Source of the DNA: Prevotella sp.
Lineage (GTDB): Bacteria > Bacteroidota > Bacteroidia > Bacteroidales > Bacteroidaceae
Length of the DNA stretch: 64,000 nt
Direction of reading: 5' to 3'
NCBI GenBank assembly: GCA_017442825.1
Contig: JAFRYZ010000037.1
Coordinates: forward strand, 1 to 64,000
The notes beneath the pieces are model-generated. The model ran no database searches. It was not told the DNA's origin and saw only the letters and a program-made list of their open reading frames with translations. The translations under genes and the position numbers were made by a program. Below are positions 49,972-57,900 of the stretch, piece after piece. Positions within the stretch are counted from its first letter, which is position 1, and each line of letters starts with the position of its first letter.

Positions 49972-51279
49972 ATGATTTGGAATCCAAACAAAGAATGCAT
50001 GAGTCGCGATGAGATGAGTGCATTACAAGGCAAACGACTGCACAAGATTGTAGCGTATGTCTATCACAATGTACCCTTCTATCGTAACAAGATGCAGGAA
50101 ATGGACATCCGCCCCGATGATATTCAGACCATCGAGGATATTAACAAACTGCCTTTTACCACCAAGAAAGACCTGCGCGACAATTATCCGTTCGGACTGC
50201 AGGCAGCCCCACAGAGCGAAATCATTCGTGTTCATGCTTCGTCAGGAACAACCGGCAACCCCACCATCGTCGGCTATACCCGCAAAGACATCGGCGTATG
50301 GAGCGAATGTATGGCACGTTGTCTGACCTCCTATGGTATCACTCGCAACGACACCTTTTCCGTTGCCTATGGCTACGGGCTCTTCACCGGTGGACTGGGT
50401 GCCCACTATGGCGTAGAGCACCTCGGAGCCTCCGTTATCCCCGCCAGCACGGGTAATACTGAGAAACACCTGAAACTCATTCGCGACCTCGGCATCACCG
50501 GTATTGCCTGCACACCTTCCTACGCCCTCTATCTGGCAGAGACGATGGACAAGATGGGAATTACTAAAGACCAAATTAAACTGCGTGTCGGTGCCTTCGG
50601 TGCAGAGCCGTGGACCGAGAGCATGCGCAAAGAGATAGAAGAGCGCTTGGGTCTGAAAGGCTACAACCTTTACGGACTTTCCGAAATCATGGGTCCCAGC
50701 GTCAGCTACGAATGTCAGATGCAACATGGCAGTCACATTTGCGAAGACCACTTCTATCCCGAAATCATCAACCCTGTCACATTAGAAAAACTACCTAACG
50801 GACAAACGGGCGAACTGGTCTTCACTACCCTCACCAAGGAAGGAATGCCCGTGTTGCGCTATCGCACCCGCGACCTTTGTATGCTCATGGACGGACAGTG
50901 CGACTGCGGCCGTACCAGCATCCGTATGGGACGTATCGAGGGACGTTCCGACGACATGCTCATCATCCGCGGTATCAACGTCTTCCCGTCACAGGTAGAG
51001 AGCGTTGTCCTCAGCATGAAAGAGTTTGCTCCCCGCTACATGCTTGTTGTTGACCGCGTCAACAACCTCGACACCCTGCAAGTACAAGTGGAAATCCGTC
51101 AGGAGTACTTTACCAGCACCTTCGACACGCCAGCCGCCGTCGATACATTGGAGAAGAAACTCGCCTCCAAGCTCAAGAGCGTCCTCAGCATCAGTGCCAA
51201 GGTACAACTTAAGGCACCGAACACTATTGAGCGCAGCCAAGGCAAGAGTGCGCACGTTATTGACAAACGCAAATTATAA
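49972..51279 (+). CDS. paaK: Phenylacetate-CoA ligase, first copy
   Basis: 435 residues. VHASSGTTGNPTIVGYTR is the P-loop-like AMP-binding motif, YNLYGLSEIMGPSVSYEC holds the aryl-acid site region, and YRTRDLCMLM, RIEGRSDDMLIIRGINVFPSQVE are the adenylate-binding and hinge motifs. The enzyme makes arylacetyl-CoA with ATP and CoA, giving AMP. Together with IorAB run in reverse and the aminotransferase, it could make aromatic amino acids from arylacetates, which is known in rumen anaerobes; this use is inferred. A second copy follows after a 9-bp repeat array. Confidence 0.92.
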   Translation: MIWNPNKECMSRDEMSALQGKRLHKIVAYVYHNVPFYRNKMQEMDIRPDDIQTIEDINKLPFTTKKDLRDNYPFGLQAAPQSEIIRVHASSGTTGNPTIVGYTRKDIGVWSECMARCLTSYGITRNDTFSVAYGYGLFTGGLGAHYGVEHLGASVIPASTGNTEKHLKLIRDLGITGIACTPSYALYLAETMDKMGITKDQIKLRVGAFGAEPWTESMRKEIEERLGLKGYNLYGLSEIMGPSVSYECQMQHGSHICEDHFYPEIINPVTLEKLPNGQTGELVFTTLTKEGMPVLRYRTRDLCMLMDGQCDCGRTSIRMGRIEGRSDDMLIIRGINVFPSQVESVVLSMKEFAPRYMLVVDRVNNLDTLQVQVEIRQEYFTSTFDTPAAVDTLEKKLASKLKSVLSISAKVQLKAPNTIERSQGKSAHVIDKRKL

Positions 51280-51281
51280 TT

Positions 51282-51340
51282 TTTAAAGACCTTAAAGTCC
51301 TTAAAGTCCTTAAAGTCCTTAAGGACCTTAAGGACCCTAA
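51282..51340. repeat. 9-bp tandem array, AAGGACCTT type (family C), intergenic
   Basis: Units TTAAAGTCC and TTAAGGACC, period 9, changing strand part-way (AAAGTCCTT then AAGGACCTT). Fills the gap between the two paaK genes. Confidence 0.88.
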
Positions 51341-51357
51341 TATAACCTAAATAAGAA

Positions 51358-52671
51358 ATGAATTATAGCAATTATTTCAATCCAGAACTGGAAACGATGT
51401 CACGCAGTGAACTGGAGGCACTCCAGTTGGAACGCCTGCAGAAGACGGTCAACCACTGCATGAACTCGCCGTTCTATCAGAACAAATTCAAGGAATTAGG
51501 CATCACTCCCGACGACATCAAGACTCTTGACGATGTCCGTAAGTTACCCTTCACCACCAAGGAAGACCTGCGCGAGAACTATCCGTTCGGCATCTGTTGC
51601 GTACCGATGAAAGACTGCGTGCGACTGCACTCCTCCAGCGGAACGACCGGCAACCCCACCGTTGTGCTCCATTCTCAGAAAGACCTTGACGAATGGGCAA
51701 ATGCTGTTGCCCGTTGTCTGTGGATGGTAGGCAGCCGCCCAGAAGATGTCTTCCAGAACTCAGCAGGCTATGGCATGTTCACTGCCGGTCTGGGGTTCCA
51801 GTATGGTGCAGAGAAAGTGGGAATGCTCACCGTTCCAGCCGCTGCCGGTAACACCACCCGACAAATCAAGTTCATCAAGGATTTCGGCACCAGCGTCCTC
51901 CATGCCATCCCCTCTTATGCCTCACGCATCTATGAAGTCATGAAAGAGGAAGGTTGCGACCCGCGCAAGGACACCAAGTTGCGTGTACTCTGCATCGGTG
52001 CCGAGCCGCATAGCGAGGAACAGCGCAAGCGCATCGAAGACAACCTCGGTGTGAAAGCCTACAACTCGTATGGCATCTCCGAGATGATGGGACCAGGTGT
52101 CGCTTTCGAATGTCAGGAACAGAATGGCCTTCACATCTGGGAAGATTACTTTATTGTCGAGATTATCGACCCCGTGACCCTCGAACCCCTCCCCGACGGA
52201 GAATTAGGCGAGCTCGTGCTGACCACTATCAACCGCGAAGCCATGCCATTGCTGCGCTATCGCACCCGCGACCTGACACGCATCCTGCCAGGCGACTGTC
52301 CCTGCGGACGCCACCACAAGCGCTTGGCTCGTCTGCAAGGGCGTAGCGACGACATGATGATACTCAAGGGCGTCAACATTTTCCCGATACAGATTGAGAA
52401 GATCCTGTTGAAGTTCAAGGAACTCTCTACCGATTATCTCATCACCTTAGAAACGAAAGAGAACGGCGACACGATGACCATCGATGTCGAACTGAGCCAG
52501 CTCTTCACCGATGACTATACCCGTCTGCAGCGATTGGAGAAAGACATCACCCGCCTGCTGAAAGACGAGATTCTCATCACCCCCAAAGTGCGCCTTGTCC
52601 CCAAGGGAACCCTTGCCGTTTCCGACGAGAAGAAAGCCGTGCGCGTGAAAGACCTAAGGAAATTGTTCTAA
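51358..52671 (+). CDS. paaK: Phenylacetate-CoA ligase, second copy
   Basis: 437 residues, similar to the first copy over its full length (shared NPE/NKE...MSR.E...LQ start, SSSGTTGNPTVVLHSQKD, YNSYGISEMMGPGVAFECQE, YRTRDLTRILPGDCPCGRHHKRL, RLQGRSDDMMILKGVNIFPIQIEK). The active-site region differs in detail (GYGMFTAGLGFQYGAEK against GYGLFTGGLGAHYGVEH), so the two may prefer different acids, for example phenylacetate and indoleacetate or 4-hydroxyphenylacetate. This is an inference. It is followed by a CCGGA-type array and an ACT-domain gene, which commonly follows paaK. Confidence 0.92.
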   Translation: MNYSNYFNPELETMSRSELEALQLERLQKTVNHCMNSPFYQNKFKELGITPDDIKTLDDVRKLPFTTKEDLRENYPFGICCVPMKDCVRLHSSSGTTGNPTVVLHSQKDLDEWANAVARCLWMVGSRPEDVFQNSAGYGMFTAGLGFQYGAEKVGMLTVPAAAGNTTRQIKFIKDFGTSVLHAIPSYASRIYEVMKEEGCDPRKDTKLRVLCIGAEPHSEEQRKRIEDNLGVKAYNSYGISEMMGPGVAFECQEQNGLHIWEDYFIVEIIDPVTLEPLPDGELGELVLTTINREAMPLLRYRTRDLTRILPGDCPCGRHHKRLARLQGRSDDMMILKGVNIFPIQIEKILLKFKELSTDYLITLETKENGDTMTIDVELSQLFTDDYTRLQRLEKDITRLLKDEILITPKVRLVPKGTLAVSDEKKAVRVKDLRKLF

Positions 52672-52680
52672 AGAGAAAAG

Positions 52681-52735
52681 CGGAAATGCCGGACGCTCCG
52701 GATAATCCGGAAAATCCGGAGAATCCGAAATCCCG
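52681..52735. repeat. 9-bp tandem array, CCGGA type (family I), copy 3
   Basis: Six units of period 9 (GGAAATGCC, GGACGCTCC, GGATAATCC, GGAAAATCC, GGAGAATCC) between the second paaK gene and the ACT-domain gene. Confidence 0.87.
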
Positions 52736-52773
52736 AACAACAACAACATCACAACAAAAAAAATAAAGCAACC

Positions 52774-53202
52774 ATGACAATCAACCAAATTTCCATCTTC
52801 ATTGAGAACCGTTCAGGTACACTGGTAAAGGTTCTCGAGCTGTTGAAGCAATCAAACATTCAGATTATTGCCTCAACCATTGCCGACACGGCAGAATATG
52901 GCATCTACCGCCTCATCTGCAGTGAGCCGGCACGAGCCTATCAAGAGTTGAAAGCTGCCGGCGTAGCCGTAGCCATCTCCGATGTTTTTGCCTTGGAACT
53001 CGACAACGAGCCAGGACGTGCAGCCGAAGCCGTTAAAATCTTCAGCGATGCCAACATCAGCATCACCTACATGTACAGCTTCCTTCTCAATGGCAAGGGA
53101 ATCCTCATCTTCCGCACCGACAACACGGAAGAGGCACGCGAGGTCATCATTCTGAATAACCTCAAGTTCATCGCTGAGAAAGACCTTACAGCATTGGCAT
53201 AA
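52774..53202 (+). CDS. Tandem ACT-domain protein
   Basis: 142 residues built from two ACT domains: QISIFIENRSGTLVKVLELLKQSNIQIIASTIAD (first) and FALELDNEPGRAAEAVKIFSDANISITYMYSF (second). ACT domains bind small ligands, usually amino acids, and proteins of this type are often encoded next to paaK in Bacteroidetes and other anaerobes. It has no DNA-binding domain and no enzyme domain. It may sense an aromatic amino acid and adjust the ligases, but this is inferred. A large inverted-repeat structure follows the stop by two bases. Confidence 0.88.
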   Translation: MTINQISIFIENRSGTLVKVLELLKQSNIQIIASTIADTAEYGIYRLICSEPARAYQELKAAGVAVAISDVFALELDNEPGRAAEAVKIFSDANISITYMYSFLLNGKGILIFRTDNTEEAREVIILNNLKFIAEKDLTALA

Positions 53203-53204
53203 AG

Positions 53205-53300
53205 AAAGACCCTCCCCAGCCCTCCCTGTTTAGGGAGGGGGCCTCACGCTTCTGCGGTTACTACTCCCTCCCTAAACAGGGAGGGCTGGGGAGGGTCTTT
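53205..53300. repeat. 96-bp inverted-repeat element, ACT gene / mutY junction (family H)
   Basis: Arms 53205-53239 and 53266-53300 are inverted copies starting AAAGACCCTCCCCAGCCC. Each arm also folds on itself (CCCTCCCT gttt AGGGAGGG). The last ten codons of mutY are read from the right arm. It probably terminates both convergent genes. Its halves resemble the hairpin repeats of the 14.7-17.2 kb region. Confidence 0.85.
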
Positions 53301-54574
53301 AGTAATATCTCTATCAGTCTCGGAACAGCATAGTTGTCTATCTCCTCCTCCTTTATCCATATATAATCATCTGGCAGCACCGGCTTCTCCTCCACCTCCC
53401 ACAAGTAGAAGTCAGCCCAAATAACCCTGTGCGTCAGCACATGCTTAAGGTTGCGTCGCAACAATTGACAATTGACAATTGACAATTGACAATTATCATC
53501 CCTCCTATGGTCATTACCTATTGGAAACGGTAAATTCTCTATTGCCAATTTTGCAATCGACGAAGTCGCTTCGCTTGTCGAAGTAATCGCGCAGCGCTTG
53601 CAGAGCGAAGCGGCGCAAGAATTGTCAATTATCCGCTCGGCTTTGCCGCTCCTTCGAGCAACAGCGAGTCTGGAGAATTGTAAATTGTCAATTGAATATG
53701 GTTCCCACAGCCCTTGCCAGATATCGCCGGCACCCCGTCTATGAATAGCCGTCTCGCCGTTGCAGCGGATATATACATACGTCATCCGCCGTTCCTTCAC
53801 CTGCAGTTTCTTCTCTTTCACGGGCAGTTGTTCCACCCTACCCGTTCGAAACGCGTCACACGTCTCCATCAGCGGGCAGTCGCCACATTTCGGAGACTTC
53901 GGCGTACATTGCAACGCACCGAAGTCCATGATGGCTTGGTTGTAAGTAGCACCTATTGAAGGTTCCGAGTAATCAGAGTAATCAGAATAATCGGATTGAT
54001 CAGAGTAATCGGAATATTCGGAGTAATCAGAGTTTTCCGAATCATCTGAACAGACGTTCGGCAACATTTCTTGAGCCAACGCAGCAAACACCTTCTTGCC
54101 TTCCGTAGTATTGATGGGGGTATCTATGCCGAAGTATCTGCTCAGCACACGATATACATTCCCGTCGACAACAGCTGCAGGGATGCCAAAGGCGAAGCTG
54201 GCGATGGCTGCCGCTGTATAGTCTCCTACCCCTTTCAGCTTTCTTATCTCCTCCAGCGTCTGTGGGAAACCGCCAAGCGCTACAATCTGTCGTGCTGCCG
54301 CATGCAGGTTCCGCGCCCTACTGTAATAACCCAGCCCTTGCCATTCGCGCAACACCTCATCCTCCGTTGCTGCTGCCAAAGCCTCCACCGTCTGCCATCG
54401 CTGCATAAAACGCTCCCAGTATGCCCATCCCTGCTGGATGCGCGTCTGTTGCAGGATAATCTCACTGAGCCATATTGCATACGGGTCTTTCGTCTCGCGC
54501 CACGGCAGATTCCTGCCATGCTCCTTGTACCAATGTAGCAATGAAGTTGTGAAAAAACTATTCACTATAGTCAT
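53261..54574 (-). CDS. mutY: A/G-specific adenine glycosylase MutY, with three repeat insertions
   Basis: 437 residues from ATG 54574 (MTIVNSFFTTSLLHWYKEHGR). LSEIILQQTRIQQG carries the catalytic Glu, VVDGNVYRVLSRYFGID the Asp, and CTPKSPKCGDCPLMETC is the C-X6-C-X2-C-X5-C iron-sulfur motif. MutY removes A mispaired with 8-oxoG. Insertions: about residues 175-204 (acidic, DYSDYSDQSDYS type) from a 9-bp repeat, in the loop before GATYNQAIMDFGALQC; a stretch near 290-370 (Ser/Arg-rich, ending [12 protein letters not shown]) from ATTGACA-type and GCGAAGCGC-type repeats, in the linker to the NUDIX-like C-terminal domain; and the last ten residues, from a hairpin element. The frame is open throughout. 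Confidence 0.94.
   Translation of the reverse strand: MTIVNSFFTTSLLHWYKEHGRNLPWRETKDPYAIWLSEIILQQTRIQQGWAYWERFMQRWQTVEALAAATEDEVLREWQGLGYYSRARNLHAAARQIVALGGFPQTLEEIRKLKGVGDYTAAAIASFAFGIPAAVVDGNVYRVLSRYFGIDTPINTTEGKKVFAALAQEMLPNVCSDDSENSDYSEYSDYSDQSDYSDYSDYSEPSIGATYNQAIMDFGALQCTPKSPKCGDCPLMETCDAFRTGRVEQLPVKEKKLQVKERRMTYVYIRCNGETAIHRRGAGDIWQGLWEPYSIDNLQFSRLAVARRSGKAERIIDNSCAASLCKRCAITSTSEATSSIAKLAIENLPFPIGNDHRRDDNCQLSIVNCQLLRRNLKHVLTHRVIWADFYLWEVEEKPVLPDDYIWIKEEEIDNYAVPRLIEILLKTLPSPPCLGRE
53964..54050. repeat. In-frame 9-bp array in mutY (family A)
   Basis: About nine units of the type AATCAGAGT/AATCGGATT, the same as in the ftsH-cdsA gap 50 kb away. Read on the minus strand it gives DYS/EYS tripeptides. 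Confidence 0.9.
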
Positions 54575-54597
54575 CGTGGTTGTCGGAATTATGCCTG

Positions 54598-54629
54598 CAA
54601 AGATATTGCAATTCCTCGACTCTACCAAA
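54598..54629 (-). promoter_or_regulatory. Promoter of mutY
   Basis: On the minus strand TTTG (54626-54629), 20 bases, TATCTTTG (54598-54605), 23 bases before the ATG. Confidence 0.7.
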
Positions 54630-54660
54630 TTACATTCTCGATTAATGAACATAACAAAAC

Positions 54661-54696
54661 GATGCCGCCCTCACGTCTCCGTGACAGGGCGGCATC
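54661..54696 (-). terminator. Terminator of the giant-protein transcript
   Basis: GATGCCGCCCT (54661-54671) pairs with AGGGCGGCATC (54686-54696). On the minus strand it is followed by GTTTTGTTA. It lies 33 bases after the stop of the 66-residue gene. The mutY promoter overlaps this area from the other side. Confidence 0.75.
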
Positions 54697-54729
54697 GCCT
54701 TTCGCTTTTCATATAGAGGTCTGTACCTT

Positions 54730-54930
54730 CTATTCCCAGAGATTGGATGAATGAAACCACATGCTCTCTTCTTCTTCACTTTCATTCCAAGAGGAGTGGT
54801 GACGAGCCCAATTATCGTCAGTATTTCCTTCTTCTGTACCTCCTTGAGGGTCTGACCATTCAGATTCCATTACTCGATATGGAACTACGATAACTTCTGT
54901 TTCTGGTTGTATATAGTGCTTTTTTTCCAT
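54730..54930 (-). CDS. Small Prevotella-type protein of unknown function
   Basis: 66 residues starting MEKKHYIQPETEVIVVPYRVMES. Short proteins with the pattern M..K.YIQP.TEVI near the N-terminus are frequent in Prevotella and relatives and have no known function. The rest is acidic and rich in Ser, Trp and Asn (DDNWARHHSSWNESEEEESMWF), without membrane segment or signal peptide. It starts 17 bases after the stop of the giant gene, so it is co-transcribed with it; the pair ends at the terminator at 54661-54696. Confidence 0.75.
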   Translation of the reverse strand: MEKKHYIQPETEVIVVPYRVMESEWSDPQGGTEEGNTDDNWARHHSSWNESEEEESMWFHSSNLWE

Positions 54931-54947
54931 TGCTACTTTCCTCCATC

Positions 54948-57900
54948 CTACTTAATGACAACTTTCTTACCATTGATGATATAGATACCCTTCAGCAGAT
55001 GACGGTTCGACAAAGCTGACTCGTAGTCATCAGCTACCTTGCGCCCTTGCAGGTCGTAAACTGCACCGTCAGAATACTGATGACTGTGAACACCTGTACC
55101 AACATCAGAAACACCCGTTGCGATATCTGGCGTTTCCTCAAAGACAAATGCTGCGCCACGACTACCCTGTGTCTCATTATAGAATGGACTGATATAGAAC
55201 ACACGGTTCGGATTAAGCACCTTAGATAAAGCTGATGTACTACGCTTGAAGAATCCGACACGACCTGTGTACTTACCATCTATCGTCTCGCCTGTATAAC
55301 CTTCATAAACGTTTTCGCGACCGAACGTGTACAACTCAGGACGAGAGTCAAATATCGACAGGTAGATTCCTGATATCTTGTTCACTCGCTCTGAATTCAC
55401 GTCTAAGTCTCCGCGAAGCTTTGCGTCCGGATGGGGAGCATTGTTCAGTACCTTGAAGGAAATCTCTGCTGCGGCATCGTCGGACTTAATGACAACTGGC
55501 GTTGCAGCAGGAATTATTTTCTCGCCATAATCCGGGTTTATATAGTCCAGAGTGCGACAGAATAACGTGTATTTATCATCAGCCTTGGGATTAGCCGAAT
55601 AGTTATGATCTTCCACTCCATAGAACGGCTTGGCATCAATATCTGCAGGTATCTCCACATCGAAAGGAACATACAGCGAGGCATAGCTCTTTCCGAATGC
55701 TGCATTCAGCTTCAGTTTGAAGCTCAGTTCGTTACCACCCTCGCCGACCTTCTGCATGTAGAAGCGGGTTTTGTACTGTCCTGCCTGCTCATCGAAGCAT
55801 TGGTCGGTGCTTGTCTCGGTGGCGGTTGAAGTACAACTCAGGTAATCGTGTGGCATATCGCCGGTGAGGCTGGCAATCTTAATCTGCGCGATGGCACCAC
55901 CAAGGTTCTCGTAGCGACACTTGTAATCGCTCTCAGCATCGATGGAGTTCAAACCAGTGTGGTCCAGACTGAGTCCCTGTGTCTTGATGAAGTAGCGAGG
56001 ATAGCCGTTCTCGGTACCGTCACTTGTAGTACCCTCGAACCAGAAGATGGTGGAAGGATCGTATTCTGCAGCAGTCTGTGTTTCCACCTTCAGGTTTCTG
56101 TTATATCCGCCAGAGCCTGTACGTTCCCTGTCATCAAGATAGCCACGAATGTACTTGTGCTCGTCGCTACCGTCTTCCTGCGTATATGGCACGATGCGGT
56201 AGTAACCCTGCGTCATCTGTACGATGTTCACCGGGTCGTCAACGAGTTCACGGACGGCAGCCTTGTCTTCATCGCTAAGGTCACCGTCGGCAGCATCCGC
56301 ACGCATGGCATCCGTCACCTTGTCATACTTCAGGCCGCCTACGAATCCGGCATACTTCACATACTCCGCCAGTGTGGCATCCGACTGGATTTCCAAGCGG
56401 AAGTTAGCAGGATTACCTTGGCCGGTTTGTTGCAGTTGGTAGGAAGTTTTCTTCTCGTCGGGAATGATGCTGGCACTGCCGTTAAAGTTCTGTCCGACAT
56501 AGCTGTAGCTGTCAGTAGCATATTCCGCCAGATAGTCTGCCGCATAGACGGGGTGCATCCAGAAGTTATAACTATGAAGTCCCGGCATCATCTCGAAGAC
56601 GTTCTGCGTGTCGGTGCTGTTCTGTTCCAACTGCAAGCCCTCGTTATTGTTGTCGCGATAATCCATCACGCGGATGTACTCGTCGTAACGCTGGTCGGGA
56701 TCGTAACGGTTGAGCATCTTGAAGCCGTATGGGTCACCAATGACGCACCATTCGAAGTAGTTCAGATAAAGTTCACTCTGCGTCAGTGGCTTGCTGACAC
56801 GCAGGTGCGGGTCATTGGTACGGAAGACCATCTTGCCCAATTCGCCGTTCGGACAGTGGTTGTTCACCATGTAATACCAGTGCTTGCCTGTGTAGTCTTT
56901 GGTCGCGGTACTCCAATCGAACGGGCTGTTTACCTCGTAGTCTATAGTAATGGCAATCGGGTCGGAGCTGTCTGCCATCGCATCGGTAACGGTAGTTACA
57001 GCCGTTCCGTTCCACTTATAGGTGTAGTCGCAGAAAGCGCGTCTCCATGTTTCCGGCATAACGCCCAGCAGGCTCTTGCCCACCGACTGATAGCCCAGCG
57101 TTGTAGTCAGTGCAGTCTTATCGGGTCGCAGTGAACTGCTACCGAAATTGAGTGTGAGTGTCAGTCCAGAGATACCTCTTGTAGAGAGGAACTCGGTGCT
57201 GCCGTTAGCATAGTTGCCCGCATTCACGGCTGGTGTTTGGCTGGCAAAGACGCGCACGTCGCCATCCTGGTAGCTTATGGCCGCCATATCGGCAGTGTTG
57301 CCATCCAGCAGGTCGAGCGTCGAGCCTTGGGCGGTGAGTGTCAGTGCGGTTCCCGTCGTTGTGCCGGGGAAGGTGAAGTATGTCTGTGTGCTCTTGTTGT
57401 AGAGTTTCACGCCGTAAGGCGTACCCACCAGTCGCCAGTGGAACTGTGTGTTGTCACGGTCAGTCTGCGTGACGTTCGGTTCATACTTGCTGTTGATACC
57501 TCCCTCGTTATTTGCATACAGGATGTTGTTGCCAGTATGTATCATGTACCACTTGTCGCTTGATGAAGTACCTGCGGCATCATAGAACGTCGGAGCATCG
57601 TCGGTATATTCCGCTTTCACGTAGATGTTCACTCCAGTGTCATCATCCGAGACTGCATATTCCGGAATGGTGTAGCTGCCTGCGGTACCGTCACATGTAC
57701 TTTCAAGATAGATACCTGTATAGCTCAGGTAGTGGCGGCGGAGCGACTCAGGCATATTGTCAATCGTCAGCTCTACGCCTTCTGAAACGCGCGGCTTACT
57801 GAACGTTGCCACGTTCGTGCCGCCGAGCATGACGTTCCACGTCAGCGGATGTTGCAGCACGGCAGTAGTCAAGTCAATTGGCTGTGCACCATTGGTATAG

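Noticed and set aside
55848-57134. Long open frame on the plus strand (428 codons) opposite the giant gene, with others nearby
   Set aside because: It is antisense to strongly patterned repeat protein sequence, and has no family motif, promoter or start signal. Long antisense frames are expected opposite a gene with this codon use.
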